Of a stretch of DNA of 64,000 nucleotides, positions 34,715-44,487 are shown piece by piece. The translations under genes and the position numbers were made by a program. How positions within the stretch are numbered: the stretch's first letter is position 1; every line of letters begins with the position of its first letter. This DNA is from Paenibacillus xerothermodurans (GTDB lineage: Bacteria; Bacillota; Bacilli; Paenibacillales; NBRC-103111). Below the pieces are notes generated by a model, which saw only the letters and a list, made by a program, of their open reading frames with translations, did no database searches and had not been told where the DNA came from. The stretch lies in the NCBI RefSeq assembly GCF_002220865.2, contig NZ_NHRJ02000002.1, positions 639,892-703,891 of the forward strand. Reading direction: 5' to 3'.

Positions 34715-35962
34715 TCAGCGCAGAACGCTCTCTAGGCCTGCCAGTACAAGCCCGATCAAAAACCCGCAAACAGCCCCGTTCACACGAATCCACTGCAGAT
34801 CGCTTCCAATCTTATCCTCCATCAATTCAATGAGCGTTTCATCGTCGAAACGGTCGATGTTCTCCTTAATCAACACGCCGATTCTATGATGGTTGGCTTC
34901 GATCAACCGGGCAATTTGCTCCTTCAAACCAGTCTCCAATCGTTTGAGCAGCTCAGGATCATTCTCGAGTCGTTGGATCAGCCGTTGTACGAACGGCACC
35001 ACGTGCGTGTCCACAAACAGCGGCTGACCTACACTCTTCACCGCCTGCTCTTGCAGCCGCACAAGTAAATCCATTATTTTGCCCCTCAGCTGCATTTCCT
35101 CTGCCAGTTGTGCCTTCAAGCCTTCCAATTCAGCCGCGATGCCGCTTCGGTGTTCAGGCTCGTTCAACCAGCCGCGCAGCGACTCGAGCACTGCTTGGCG
35201 ATTCGGGTTCTCCCGGTCACGCATGCCGGCAATTCCGCTCAGAATAAACTGTTGAATGAGTTGGCCAAGCTTTTCTTCGTTAAAGAATCCCACAAAGGCA
35301 TTCATCGCAAACTGCATGAGCCCGTTCGTTTTCATATGCGTAAGTGCTTGCGCTGCCATCGCACCCATACGATCACGGATTTCAGTCTTACTCACAAGCC
35401 TCTCCGCCATATCCAGCGCAAAATCAAAGGTTTTCTCGTCGTAGCCCTTGGCGTACGCCTGTGCCAACCCCTTTTCCAACAGCTGGCGCATATCCAACTC
35501 ACGGATCAGACGGGCCGCTTCCTTTTCGGCATAATCCGCTAGCTTATCCAGCGGCAGCTGCCGAATGATAAACTCGCACGCTTTTGCAATAGCCGCCTTA
35601 GTGCTGTCAACCGTTAGCTGCTCCTGGACAGCGCTCAGCAGCCGCGGCAGTAGAGGAATCTCAGCGAGCTTGTTAGTGATACTTTGCTTGCTCAATAAGT
35701 CATTTTGTATCGTAGAAATAAATGCCTTGGCCACCTTGTCCCTGTTGTTAGGCAGTAGAGCCGTATGCGGAATCGGAATGCCCAGAGGGTGCCGAAACAG
35801 CGCTGTGACGGCAAACCAATCCGCCAGCCCGCCCACAAGCCCGGCCTCGAAGCCGGTCTGCAAAAAGCGCACCCATGGCGGCCCTTCTATCAGTAAAGTC
35901 CCTATAAATCCAGCCGCCATCACAGCAAGCGAGATGGTTGCGGTATGTTTGGAATTTCGCAC
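34715..35962 (-). CDS. DUF445 family membrane protein (YjiN-like)
   Basis: A 415-aa protein with a membrane helix at each end (about 8-26 and 394-412) and a long helical, coiled-coil-prone middle. The N-terminal signature GLVGGLADWFAVTALFRHPLGIPIPHTALLP (read in parts) and IPNNRDK-like repeats identify DUF445. Function unknown; the helical span suggests an envelope-spanning or scaffold role. ATG at 35962 with a weak AGGAGA site about 10 bases upstream. Confidence 0.85.
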   Translation of the reverse strand: MRNSKHTATISLAVMAAGFIGTLLIEGPPWVRFLQTGFEAGLVGGLADWFAVTALFRHPLGIPIPHTALLPNNRDKVAKAFISTIQNDLLSKQSITNKLAEIPLLPRLLSAVQEQLTVDSTKAAIAKACEFIIRQLPLDKLADYAEKEAARLIRELDMRQLLEKGLAQAYAKGYDEKTFDFALDMAERLVSKTEIRDRMGAMAAQALTHMKTNGLMQFAMNAFVGFFNEEKLGQLIQQFILSGIAGMRDRENPNRQAVLESLRGWLNEPEHRSGIAAELEGLKAQLAEEMQLRGKIMDLLVRLQEQAVKSVGQPLFVDTHVVPFVQRLIQRLENDPELLKRLETGLKEQIARLIEANHHRIGVLIKENIDRFDDETLIELMEDKIGSDLQWIRVNGAVCGFLIGLVLAGLESVLR

Positions 35963-36221
35963 TATGTTAGTCTCCTCTGCATCAAGCTTGTTATAGATTG
36001 TATCTAATTATATATAATACAACAAATTCGGACATAAAACCCACGCCCCGTGTTTTGGCGCCTCAGATCAACACGCCAGCGGACACAGGGCACACAATGC
36101 TAGTCATAACACAAAAACATCCAGTTTTCTGACTGACCTGCAAATGCGAAAAAACGTCCCGCCCCTGGCAAGAGAGGTCGGAACGCCTGAATGATGCTGC
36201 GAAATCTTGGCACGACTGATA

Positions 36222-37187
36222 TCATGCGGCATTTGTGACTGCCAATCTGCCCGTCCCATACGTTTTGCCCAAACGCTGCCCGTACAACGAGGCGATAATC
36301 TGTTGAAAGAGCATACCAGCAATGACCGGAAGAGCCACCGGGGGTGGGAAAAAGCTGACTGCTAGCACAGCGCCCGCACTTAAATTCCGCATGCCGGAAT
36401 TGAACGTCAGCGCTACGGTAACCTCAGGCTGCCACTTTAGCGCAACCGATGCCGCCCACCCGGCCAGGTAGCCTATAGGGGCACACACTAGAGCAAGCAG
36501 CATGATGGCAATCAGCTTCGTATTCATCTCGCTCAAAAATGGCGCAACGACCGCACTGTTCAACGCGACCACTATGAATAAGCCGATTTTCGAAAAGGGA
36601 GCCAACCTCGGTCCCCATACCACTTTGATGTTTCCCTTGGTCCATTGATTCATGGCCATGCCAAGCAATGACGGCACAACGACCATAAACAGCAGTCCTT
36701 GCATGATGTGCCATACGTCCATCTGCACCTTAGCTCCGACCAGAACGGAAAGACTGAAAGGTACCACGAGAGGAGATAACAGCGTGTCCAACAAAATCAG
36801 AGCTAACGTTAGCGCCATATTACCTTTGTATAAGGTCACCCAAAGCAAGCTGATCACGCCCGTAGGGATCACGAACAGCAGCACAAATCCGGTCTGGGTC
36901 AAATCATCACCGGGAAAAAAGATGGTACCGGCAGCCCATCCAAACAACGGCATAAACAGATGAAGAATGACGAAGTTGACTATGATCGGCATCGGATGCA
37001 TCAGCACTTTGCCCAAATCCTTAAAACTTGAACCTAAGCTTCCCGCGAAGGACATACCTGCGAAAATCCAAGCAGCTAAAAAACTATATGAGTGCAGGTG
37101 TGCGGAGAACAGCAAGCCGAGTATGACCCCGCTTGGCGTAAGCAACGGCATAAACTTTTCTAATGCTTTGTTAAGCATGTTTATCAT
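36222..37187 (-). CDS. Bile acid:sodium symporter (BASS) family transporter
   Basis: A 321-aa integral membrane protein with nine to ten helices. Family features are LLTPSGVILGLLF, GMSFAGSLGSSFKDL and the ion-site region ALTFNSGMRNLSAGAVLAV. Bacterial BASS proteins import organic anions such as bile acids, pantoate or 2-oxo acids with sodium; which one is not clear. ATG at 37187 six bases after GAGGG. Single gene; no partner nearby. Confidence 0.88.
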   Translation of the reverse strand: MINMLNKALEKFMPLLTPSGVILGLLFSAHLHSYSFLAAWIFAGMSFAGSLGSSFKDLGKVLMHPMPIIVNFVILHLFMPLFGWAAGTIFFPGDDLTQTGFVLLFVIPTGVISLLWVTLYKGNMALTLALILLDTLLSPLVVPFSLSVLVGAKVQMDVWHIMQGLLFMVVVPSLLGMAMNQWTKGNIKVVWGPRLAPFSKIGLFIVVALNSAVVAPFLSEMNTKLIAIMLLALVCAPIGYLAGWAASVALKWQPEVTVALTFNSGMRNLSAGAVLAVSFFPPPVALPVIAGMLFQQIIASLYGQRLGKTYGTGRLAVTNAA

Positions 37188-37580
37188 TGGAAACCCTCAT
37201 TTGCGCTCGAATTATGACGTTTGGCCGATCTAGTAAACTATGACCGGCATGACCTATTCTAGCACAAAATGGTATTATGAAAACGATCAATATTGCTGAA
37301 AGTGCGCCAGACTTTGCCGATCTTGCCGAGGCGGTCGGCCGTCCCAAGGGTGATAGGACTGGCGTGTGCGACAAGTTGACGTCCCGTGGGGCCGGTCGAG
37401 GAATGATCCAATGCGGCCGTTATACGCTGCTTCGGCGAGGCACACGGCCAAAAAGAAAGCCGCCCGATAGACGGACGGCACAAATAATGATCGAGAAGAT
37501 ACGAAAGGGAGGATTGTTGGGAGTATAATCAGTAACGCTATAGCACTGCCTGGGCCAGTGCGATAAACGATGACCGCACT
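37188..37580. other. Gene-free stretch
   Basis: Short open frames exist on both strands but none has a ribosome binding site or a recognisable protein. I see no hairpin with a T-run. It should contain the minus-strand promoter of the BASS gene. Confidence 0.4.
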
Positions 37581-38591
37581 TTAATTTACAGTGTCTTTTT
37601 TATGCTGGACGAATTGGCGCAGCTGGTCTGTCATACCGTCCTTTAATTTTTGTATAAGCTGGTCTTCGCTAATGCCTTGCTCTTGGGCGAGCTCGGATAG
37701 GCTCTTACCCGCCTGCAGTCCTGATTTCAGCTGGTCCTCAGAGATGCCAATCGCCTCAGCTAATGCCTCAGGTTTTGCGGCATGAGCCAAACCGCGTTTC
37801 TCCAGGTGAAACTCCTTAGTATTCGCTTGATTGATTCTTTCTTGCAAATGCTCAGAGATCTTCGATTTAATCCGCTCCGCCTGCTCTTCAGTCAAGCGAC
37901 CCGCACTAACCGCTGCCGTCAGCTTTTGACTATGACGGTCGGTCAGCTTCTGTAAATAATCGGCCTCGCTTAAGCCATGGCCCTGAGCGATTTGTGCAAA
38001 TGTGTTGCCCTGCTTCAACGATTCCTTCACAGCCTCTGGTGTTACGCCAAGAATCTCAGCCGTATCATGGCCGAGGGTTACCTCATGCTTAGCAAAGCCT
38101 TGGTGCATGTGCTTCCTATCGACGTTAAACACTTTGCCCCAACCGGTACCATGCACTTGTTTGCGAATTCGGTCTTCCATGCCCGAGCTGATTTTATCCG
38201 CCTTTTCCTGGGTCAGTTTACCGGAGCTCACCGCCGCGGCTAGCGCTTCTTTTTCGGCATCGATCAGCTTTTGCATCAGCGTGTCCTCGTTTATGCCTTT
38301 GTCCTGCGCGATTTGCAGCAAGCTCTTACCTTGCTTGAGAGCTTCCTTCACCACGTCTTGCTCCACGCCGAGAATGGTCGCGGTCTGCGCCACTACATTG
38401 TTGACCTTGTGGTGCCAGTCAGCTCTTCCGTCTATGTGCGATGACTCAGCGCGCTGCTCTGTGCCTGTCGGCCGCACTTCGTCACCCGACGCGTTGTCGG
38501 CAGCTTGGGCCTGCGTCATCACACCGGCAGTGCCCAATAGGAAGCTCGCGGCGATCGCACTGGCTAATAATTTTTTCTCGATTGCTTTCAT
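37581..38591 (-). CDS. Secreted protein with three imperfect helical repeats
   Basis: A 336-aa exported protein: signal peptide MKAIEKKLLASAIAASFLL with likely cleavage after AQA (residue 30). Three repeats of about 38 residues start near 73, 180 and 280, each of the form (I/L)GV-x7-ALKQGKSLxQIAQxxG(I/L). The first two are followed by a second unit (AAAVSSGKLTQEKADKI at 118-134; AAVSAGRLTEEQAERI at 226-241). The third repeat lacks the second unit. Such repeats occur in Paenibacillus and related secreted proteins of unknown role. The ATG at 38591 follows AGGTGGAAAGAAC. Confidence 0.7.
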   Translation of the reverse strand: MKAIEKKLLASAIAASFLLGTAGVMTQAQAADNASGDEVRPTGTEQRAESSHIDGRADWHHKVNNVVAQTATILGVEQDVVKEALKQGKSLLQIAQDKGINEDTLMQKLIDAEKEALAAAVSSGKLTQEKADKISSGMEDRIRKQVHGTGWGKVFNVDRKHMHQGFAKHEVTLGHDTAEILGVTPEAVKESLKQGNTFAQIAQGHGLSEADYLQKLTDRHSQKLTAAVSAGRLTEEQAERIKSKISEHLQERINQANTKEFHLEKRGLAHAAKPEALAEAIGISEDQLKSGLQAGKSLSELAQEQGISEDQLIQKLKDGMTDQLRQFVQHKKDTVN

Positions 38592-38977
38592 GTTCTTTCC
38601 ACCTCTATGTGTTGGATTGGCTTAGCAAGGCAAGTGTAAACCGCCAACCTTAAGAAGAGATGAGTCCCAGTTAAAAGCACCATGAAAAATTACATGGATT
38701 TTCCCTTACTGCCAGAAATATTCGTCCTCATCTGCCAGAACGTATTTTTTTCCTGGATTGCGCTTTGTTGACTGCATCGGCAGCAAATGCTTGTAGAATT
38801 TATGGTTTTGGGGGCTGGTGCGACAACCGGTTTACGGGTAAAATGGTGTGAACATGACATGATAATCTCAGCAGTTCATTGTTGCGATGTTATGAATTTG
38901 TCATAGATTTTTAATGTTATTTTAATAATCGTAATATAAACTATTTAACATATCCAATTATTAGGTGGGTGAAGAGA
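38592..38977. other. AT-rich gene-free stretch
   Basis: Clearly AT-richer than its surroundings, especially 38880-38960. No frame with a ribosome binding site. It should carry promoters for the flanking divergent genes, but I cannot fix one. Confidence 0.4.
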
Positions 38978-39205
38978 ATGAAGTTGTTTATAACTGTTCA
39001 CAACAAGACCGTACCTGTATATTCAGACGAAAAAAATAAAAAGAAATTGAATCTACTAACTTCAGCATTGGAAGCGAAGCTCGTAAAAGGAAGAAAAGCC
39101 ATCAAGAAATGTCTGGCATCACTAATCAGCATCGAGATCGTCGGTTGTGAGGCGATTCTGCATTCTTATAACGAAAAAGATACGCTTGCCTTGTCTCTCT
39201 ATTAA
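38978..39205 (+). CDS. Hypothetical small AT-rich gene
   Basis: A 75-aa Lys-rich protein (MKLFITVHNKTVPVYSDEK at the N-terminus, then a basic middle and NEKDTLALSLY at the end). No family recognised. The codon usage and AT content differ from the neighbours, a possible sign of transfer. ATG at 38978 follows AGGTGG by nine bases. The stop codon sits in the loop of the terminator hairpin. Confidence 0.55.
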   Translation: MKLFITVHNKTVPVYSDEKNKKKLNLLTSALEAKLVKGRKAIKKCLASLISIEIVGCEAILHSYNEKDTLALSLY

Positions 39206-39220
39206 GAGAGATTTTTTTTT
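39194..39220 (+). terminator. Terminator overlapping the stop of the small gene
   Basis: TCTCTCT (39194-39200) pairs with AGAGAGA (39205-39211) and is followed by nine T. The TAA stop at 39203-39205 is in the loop. Confidence 0.85.
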
Positions 39221-39317
39221 GCGTATTTTATGTCTTGCGCGATAAGCTACAATCATAGAATCGATTCGGAAATCGGGCGTAGATTACGATACAATTTATG
39301 TGCTATGGAGTGAGCCA

Positions 39318-41831
39318 ATGAATAAATTACCAATAGAAGCCGTTTTACCGGACCTGCTCCGAGTGCTTCGCAGCTGGCCAAACGCAGTGCTTGTAGCCCC
39401 GCCGGGCGCGGGAAAAACAACACGGATTCCGCTCGCGCTGTTAGATGACTCCGTGTCGGCCGGGGGCCGCATTCTCATGCTTGAGCCGCGGCGGTTGGCT
39501 GCGCGTTCAGCAGCGCGCTTCATGGCCGCAGCGCTGGGCGAACAAGTCGGTGAAACCGTCGGTTACCGCGTCAGGATGGACAGCAGGGTCGGCCCGGCCA
39601 CCAGGATCGAGGTGGTCACAGAAGGAGTGCTCACCCGAATGCTGCAGCACGATCCTTCGCTTGAGCAGGTCAGCGTGGTCATATTCGATGAATTTCACGA
39701 ACGCAGCCTGCACGCGGATCTGGGGCTTGCGCTATGTCTGCAATCACAAGCACTGCTGCGGGACGACCTGCGTATCCTTGTCATGTCGGCGACGCTCGAT
39801 GCGGAGCCAATAGCAGCGCTGATGGGCGATGCGCCGATCGTCCGAAGCGAGGGCCGCAGCTTCCCGGTAGACACCGTCTATCTAGACCGGCGCGTGGACG
39901 GGCCCATTGAGCATTCGGCAGCTCGCTGCGTTGAGGAAGCGCTGGCTGCAAATGCCAACGGCGACCTGTTGGTATTCCTGCCGGGGGCGCCGGAGATTCG
40001 ACGGACTGAGCATCTTCTGCGTGCGATGCAGCTTGGAAGCGGCGTACGGATTGCACCCCTCCACGGCAGCCTTCCGCAAGCGTCGCAAGATGCGGCTATC
40101 GCGGCCAGCCCGGAAGGGGTGCGCAAGATCGTCCTCGCAACCTCCATCGCGGAGTCCAGCCTGACTGTGGAGGGCGTACGGATCGTGGTCGACAGCGGGT
40201 TGATGCGGGTGCCGCGGTTTTCACCGCGAACCGGCATGACCCGATTGGAGACAGTCGCGGTATCGCGCGCCTCGGCGGATCAGCGGCGCGGCCGTGCCGG
40301 CCGGCTCGCACCAGGCGTATGCTACCGGCTGTGGACCGCGCACGACGACCGGCGATTGGCCCCATCCGGCACGCCCGAGATGCTGGATGCGGACCTCGCG
40401 CCGCTTGCGCTTGAGCTCGCCGCCTGGGGCGCAGCCGATCCGGACGAGCTCGCGTGGCTGGACCCGCCGCCGGCGGCTGCCTATGCGCAGGCCCGCGAGC
40501 TGCTCGGCCGTCTCGGCGCGCTCGGTACGGATGGCGCAATTACCGCGGAAGGCCGGCGAATGGCTGACCTTGGCCTGCATCCACGGCTGGCGCACATGCT
40601 GCTGCAAGCCTGCGCGCTGAGCCCGGAGCTAGGAGCGCTGGCCTGCGAGCTGGCCGCGTTGTTAAACGAGCGGGACATCTTCCGCGTAGGTGCGGAGGCG
40701 GATCTTCGGCGGCGGTTAGAAGTGCTGCGGAGCATTGCAGGTGCGAAGTCAGGGGAGCACGCAGAGCCAGTGGGAGCACAGGTGGACATCAGCGTGTGCA
40801 GGCGAATTATCTCGCAGGCAGACCAATGGAAACACGCGCTCCATGTGCCGACGAATATGTCAAATGACGTCGACAAGTGCGGCCTACTGCTCGCCTTCGC
40901 CTACCCCGATCGGATCGGACAACGCCGGTCTGACGGGCGTTTTTTGCTGAGCGGCGGGCGGGGCGCCGTGCTGCCACGTCAGCAGCAGCTCAGCTTTGCA
41001 CCATTTTTAGTGGCCGCCGAGTTGGACGATACGGGTACCGAGAGCCGTATTTATCTCGCCGCGCCTGTGGAGCGCGAGGAGCTCGAGCGCCACTTTGAGC
41101 GGCAAGTACAAACTCAGCGCATCATCTCTTGGGATCGCACGGCGCAGGCGGTCCGGGGACGCAGCCAGATCCATCTTGGCGCTCTGCTGCTGCAGGAAGT
41201 ACCTCTCCCGGCGCCGGCTGCCGAAGAGACTCTCACGGCGCTTCTCGACGGGATCGCAGCGGAAGGACTGGCGCTGCTCCCGTGGAACAAGGCGGCACTG
41301 CAGTACCGGGAGCGGCTGCGTTTTATGCATCTGCATGACAGCCGCTGGCCGGATGTGTCCGATGAGGCTCTGTTTGCCTCCCTCGAAGATTGGCTCGGGC
41401 CTCATGCCTATGGCATGAAGAGCAGAAGCGATCTGCAGCGGCTGTCCATGGTCGAAGTACTGCAGTCGGCGCTCACATGGGAACAGCGCCGCACATTGGA
41501 TGACCACGCTCCAACACACATTGTCGTCCCTAGCGGCTCGCGTATCCCGGTCGACTACATCGAGCCTGCCGCTCCGGCTCTCCACGTTCGGCTGCAGGAA
41601 ATGTTCGGCCTGCAGGAAACTCCCAGAATTGCCGGAGGCAAGGTTGCGCTTACGCTGCATCTGCTCTCGCCAGCCCAACGTCCTGTACAGGTGACACGCG
41701 ACTTGGCGAGTTTTTGGCGGAATACTTATTTTGAAGTGAAAAAAGATTTAAAAGGCCGTTATCCCAAGCACTACTGGCCTGAAGACCCGCTAACTGCCGC
41801 ACCGACCAATCGTGCGCGGCCCCGCACTTAG
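39318..41831 (+). CDS. hrpB: ATP-dependent RNA helicase HrpB
   Basis: A DExH-box helicase of 837 aa, normal for HrpB. Helicase motifs in order: I APPGAGKTTRIPL, Ia LEPRRLAAR, II IFDEFHERS, III VMSATLDAEP, V IVLATSIAESSLTVEGV and VI QRRGRAGRLAPG. The C-terminal HrpB-specific region (LHVRLQEMFGLQETP, YFEVKKDLKGRYPKHYWPEDP) is complete. Its cellular role is uncertain in Gram-positives. ATG at 39318 with GGAG seven bases upstream. Very GC-rich, notably in the middle (about 40300-40560). Single gene with terminator. Confidence 0.95.
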   Translation: MNKLPIEAVLPDLLRVLRSWPNAVLVAPPGAGKTTRIPLALLDDSVSAGGRILMLEPRRLAARSAARFMAAALGEQVGETVGYRVRMDSRVGPATRIEVVTEGVLTRMLQHDPSLEQVSVVIFDEFHERSLHADLGLALCLQSQALLRDDLRILVMSATLDAEPIAALMGDAPIVRSEGRSFPVDTVYLDRRVDGPIEHSAARCVEEALAANANGDLLVFLPGAPEIRRTEHLLRAMQLGSGVRIAPLHGSLPQASQDAAIAASPEGVRKIVLATSIAESSLTVEGVRIVVDSGLMRVPRFSPRTGMTRLETVAVSRASADQRRGRAGRLAPGVCYRLWTAHDDRRLAPSGTPEMLDADLAPLALELAAWGAADPDELAWLDPPPAAAYAQARELLGRLGALGTDGAITAEGRRMADLGLHPRLAHMLLQACALSPELGALACELAALLNERDIFRVGAEADLRRRLEVLRSIAGAKSGEHAEPVGAQVDISVCRRIISQADQWKHALHVPTNMSNDVDKCGLLLAFAYPDRIGQRRSDGRFLLSGGRGAVLPRQQQLSFAPFLVAAELDDTGTESRIYLAAPVEREELERHFERQVQTQRIISWDRTAQAVRGRSQIHLGALLLQEVPLPAPAAEETLTALLDGIAAEGLALLPWNKAALQYRERLRFMHLHDSRWPDVSDEALFASLEDWLGPHAYGMKSRSDLQRLSMVEVLQSALTWEQRRTLDDHAPTHIVVPSGSRIPVDYIEPAAPALHVRLQEMFGLQETPRIAGGKVALTLHLLSPAQRPVQVTRDLASFWRNTYFEVKKDLKGRYPKHYWPEDPLTAAPTNRARPRT

Positions 41832-41844
41832 AACTGCTTTGACC

Positions 41845-41888
41845 AATGCAGCTTCCTCTTCCGTTTGAGGACAGCTGCATTTTTTTCC
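41845..41888 (+). terminator. Terminator of hrpB
   Basis: Stem ATGCAGCT-TCCTC / GAGGA-CAGCTGCAT followed by seven T, 14 bases after the stop. Confidence 0.9.
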
Positions 41889-42197
41889 AATAACCGTCCA
41901 TTTCTGCAGGGACTTGCTCGCTCGGTCGCGTTCTGTTTCTGTCCTGTCTCCCCTCGTCAACCATTGTATCTCCTCGGTCCTGAGGCCGTCACATGCCACC
42001 GCCGGTGCTACGGCAAACTGGCAAGCACTCTGTGAATATTTACCTATAAAATCCAGAATTTTGGATGGAATCAGAAGAATACAGCTGTCAGAACTGGAAA
42101 TTAGGCCCAATATTTCGTGCGCTGGAACCATTGTAATACAAAACCCTTTTTCTATAATAAGAACGACGTACATTAAAAAAAGGGATGGGGAAAAAAA
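41889..42197. other. Gene-free stretch before the lipoprotein
   Basis: No gene found. The last 80 bases become AT-rich and probably hold the promoter of the lipoprotein gene. Confidence 0.4.
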
Positions 42198-43468
42198 TTG
42201 AAGAAAAAGAAATTGTTCTGGCCTATCATGCTATCGGCGGCGCTGCTTCTTACTGCATGCGGTAAAGATCAGCCGGCTGCAGCCCCGCCAAGCGACAGCA
42301 GTCCTAAAACGAACACAGAAGAAGCCGCAGCGCCGAATACAGAGAAACCGGCCAGCCCAACACCTGAACCTGCGTCGGCGCAGGGACCGTCTGAGGGCGT
42401 GGGCGAGTTAATGAATCCAACCATCGCTGAAGAATCTGAAGGTGATGTTCAGGTGGTCTTCACGAACAAGGACCCGCAGTACAGCCATGATATGAACGGC
42501 TTCAAGGTGACCGTACATGAGTATCAGATCGTAAAGTGACCGGCATGAGCAAGTCCTTTGCGATTCCGTTTGACGATCAGACAGACGGCTATGTCGTAAC
42601 CGCCAAGGTAACCCTGGATAACGCCACCGGCAAGCCTATGTACTACACGAACAATTATCGGATCCAATTAAGCAATGCCACGGATTACATCCCTTCGGAC
42701 AGCAACAAAACGTTCGTGAAAAAAGAAGATCAAGTCAAATCCAAACAGGAAACTGAAGCGTCCAAGTATTCGGCAGAAGAGAAAGTTACGGGCCTCGTCA
42801 CATTCACATTGACCAACCAGGAATTCGATGCTTTAAAATCGGTGAAGCCCAAATTTATCATCGAAGGCGGCGCTGCCGATAACAAAGAATTTAAAGGAAC
42901 GTTCAGAGGCAATGCTTCCTTTGATTTCATATACAGTGCCGAGCAGCAGCAGCAGGTCGCCAGTCAGCCGCAATTTTACCCGGACCGGCTCACCGTCGAT
43001 AACTTGGCCGATAAAAAAATGATTTTTGACAAAACCGGCATCAATGAAACGAAACAGCTGGGCGACGTGAAAGTGACGTTGGACGGCGTTCAGTACACTG
43101 AAATCATACCGACCGAGGCAAACAAAGAGCGGTATCGCAACTTTGGGGACAGCGGAATTGTGGCGTTGACGGTCAAGCTGAAGCTCGACAACCAGTCATC
43201 ACAGGATATCAGTATATACAATATCGGTTCCAAGCTGCGTATCGATGAAAACCGTGGCACCGTACTATCTGAAGGAATGGCTGAGCCACGCGAACCGCAA
43301 GACATAAAAGCCGGCGCACAAGGCGAGAAATATCACGTGTTTATGTTCCGAAAAGATGAGTTCGAAATATTCAAAAAGTTCGATTTGGAATTCGGGCCGT
43401 TCTATGGTGCCGACGGCAAAGGATTGTTCAAAGATGAGACAGTTACGTTCGCTCTGCCAAGATCGTAA
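42198..43468 (+). pseudogene. DUF5068-type lipoprotein, frameshifted
   Basis: Two adjoining frames together read as one lipoprotein of about 420 aa. The first part has a signal helix, the lipobox LTAC (Cys at about 21), a Pro/Ala/Ser/Thr-rich linker and the start of a beta domain (HDMNGFKVTVHEYQIVK), then a stop at 42537. The second frame continues at once (VTGMSKSFAIPFDDQT) and gives two immunoglobulin-like halves (YVVTAKVTLDN and GIVALTVKLKLDN). One A missing from the run before GTGACC explains the break. If the base is restored the product is a normal surface lipoprotein; function unknown. TTG start at 42198 (GGGGAAAAAAA upstream). Confidence 0.78.
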
Positions 43469-43678
43469 CGTATCCGCTATTTACAGCTGCGCGAGATGCT
43501 TATAATAGACCTACGGACCGCTGCCCTATATGGGGCATCGCATCGGTTTTCTGTTTGTTAGCGGATCCAGCGTACATGCTACGAATGTTTTTGACTGCGA
43601 TGCCGGCATACATCTGAGGTTCATCCCATTTGAGGGCGGTTAATATTTACTAATCTGTTCATTTGGGAGGACGATGAT

Positions 43679-44068
43679 ATGCCTAAAACGCTGTACTACG
43701 TTTCCGTCGCCAACGGCTTGATTCAAGATGAGACCACCATGAACGATGCTTTACAGGACGATTATGAATTCCGAATCCGGGCGAACGACGAGGAAATCCG
43801 CGAGCTCCGCGAGCTGATGCAAAAAGTGCTGGATGACGAAGAGAACACACACATTCGCGCACCGATTCCTTATAAGTCAGCAGAGCACGACAAAGCGACG
43901 GAAGACTTCAACAGTGACATGCTGAACATGTATAACATGATCTATCAGCTGGGTGACGATAAGGCCAAGCGGCACATTGAACAGACGGGGATTCTCGGAC
44001 GGTTATTAAACCCCGATTATCATGATGCCGGCTATGGTACCAGAAAAGACAACGGCACGGTAATCTAA
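43679..44068 (+). CDS. Hypothetical conserved-looking protein
   Basis: A 129-aa soluble, mostly helical acidic protein (AEELR-like helix at EIRELRELMQKVLDDEE; MYNMIYQLGDDKAKRHIE). No family recognised. The ATG at 43679 follows GGGAGGACGATGAT. Composition and codon use are like the neighbours, so the gene is probably real. Confidence 0.65.
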   Translation: MPKTLYYVSVANGLIQDETTMNDALQDDYEFRIRANDEEIRELRELMQKVLDDEENTHIRAPIPYKSAEHDKATEDFNSDMLNMYNMIYQLGDDKAKRHIEQTGILGRLLNPDYHDAGYGTRKDNGTVI

Positions 44069-44243
44069 CCAGGCAGAGGCCGTAACCTGCGACTTCTCAC
44101 GGATAGCGACATGAACTAGCCCGGCGCCTATGTCCCGATACATGCTAACTCCGTTACTCTGCTACCGACATCATCCTAACTGCGATCCACCAGCGTGCCA
44201 ACCACGGCACCTCCAGTTAGGCAAATCTGGGCCGCATCGATCC

Positions 44244-44316
44244 AAAGTAAAACAACAACCTCCGAGCGCAATTGGTGAATCCATTCAAGTGAATCCAGTC
44301 AATGCGCCCGGAGGTT
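44244..44316 (-). terminator. Probable terminator of the former fumarase operon
   Basis: Outer arms AACCTCCG (44257-44264) and CGGAGGTT (44309-44316) with further pairs inside; on the minus strand the tail is GTTGTTGTTTTACTTT. It lies downstream of the fumarase beta remnant. Confidence 0.5.
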
Positions 44317-44371
44317 TCGCTGTGCTCCACGGCTGTTGCTTAGGCAGAATTACGATAAGGCCAGTCCAGGC

Positions 44372-44455
44372 TCAGACTCTTCTATATTTGGCGATTTCCT
44401 GCTCATACAAGACCTTCTCTCGTGTTAAAGGGGTTTGCAAACTTACTTTGGCCAT
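44372..44455 (-). pseudogene. N-terminal remnant of class I fumarase beta subunit
   Basis: A 27-codon frame beginning at ATG 44455 (GGGAGGTG eight bases upstream) 32 bases after the alpha-subunit stop. Its first residues, MAKVSLQTPLTREKV, match the start of fumarase beta subunits (MA-x-Y-LKTPLT-ED-V). The remaining dozen residues do not, and a stop follows. About 160 codons of the normal subunit are missing. Reading is by pattern and position, so moderate confidence. Confidence 0.55.
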
Positions 44456-44487
44456 GGCCCTGACACCTCCCTTTCAAGTGTGAACTG

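Noticed and set aside
37277-37528. 83-residue plus-strand frame
   Set aside because: No ribosome binding site, Arg-rich tail without resemblance to any family; the minus-strand frames there are equally unconvincing.
42198-43468. Programmed frameshift in the lipoprotein gene
   Set aside because: There is no slippery heptamer followed by a stem-loop at the junction; a plain one-base loss explains it.
44130-44483. Plus-strand frame opposite the fumarase remnant
   Set aside because: No ribosome binding site and the opposite strand carries a terminator and a beta-subunit start.
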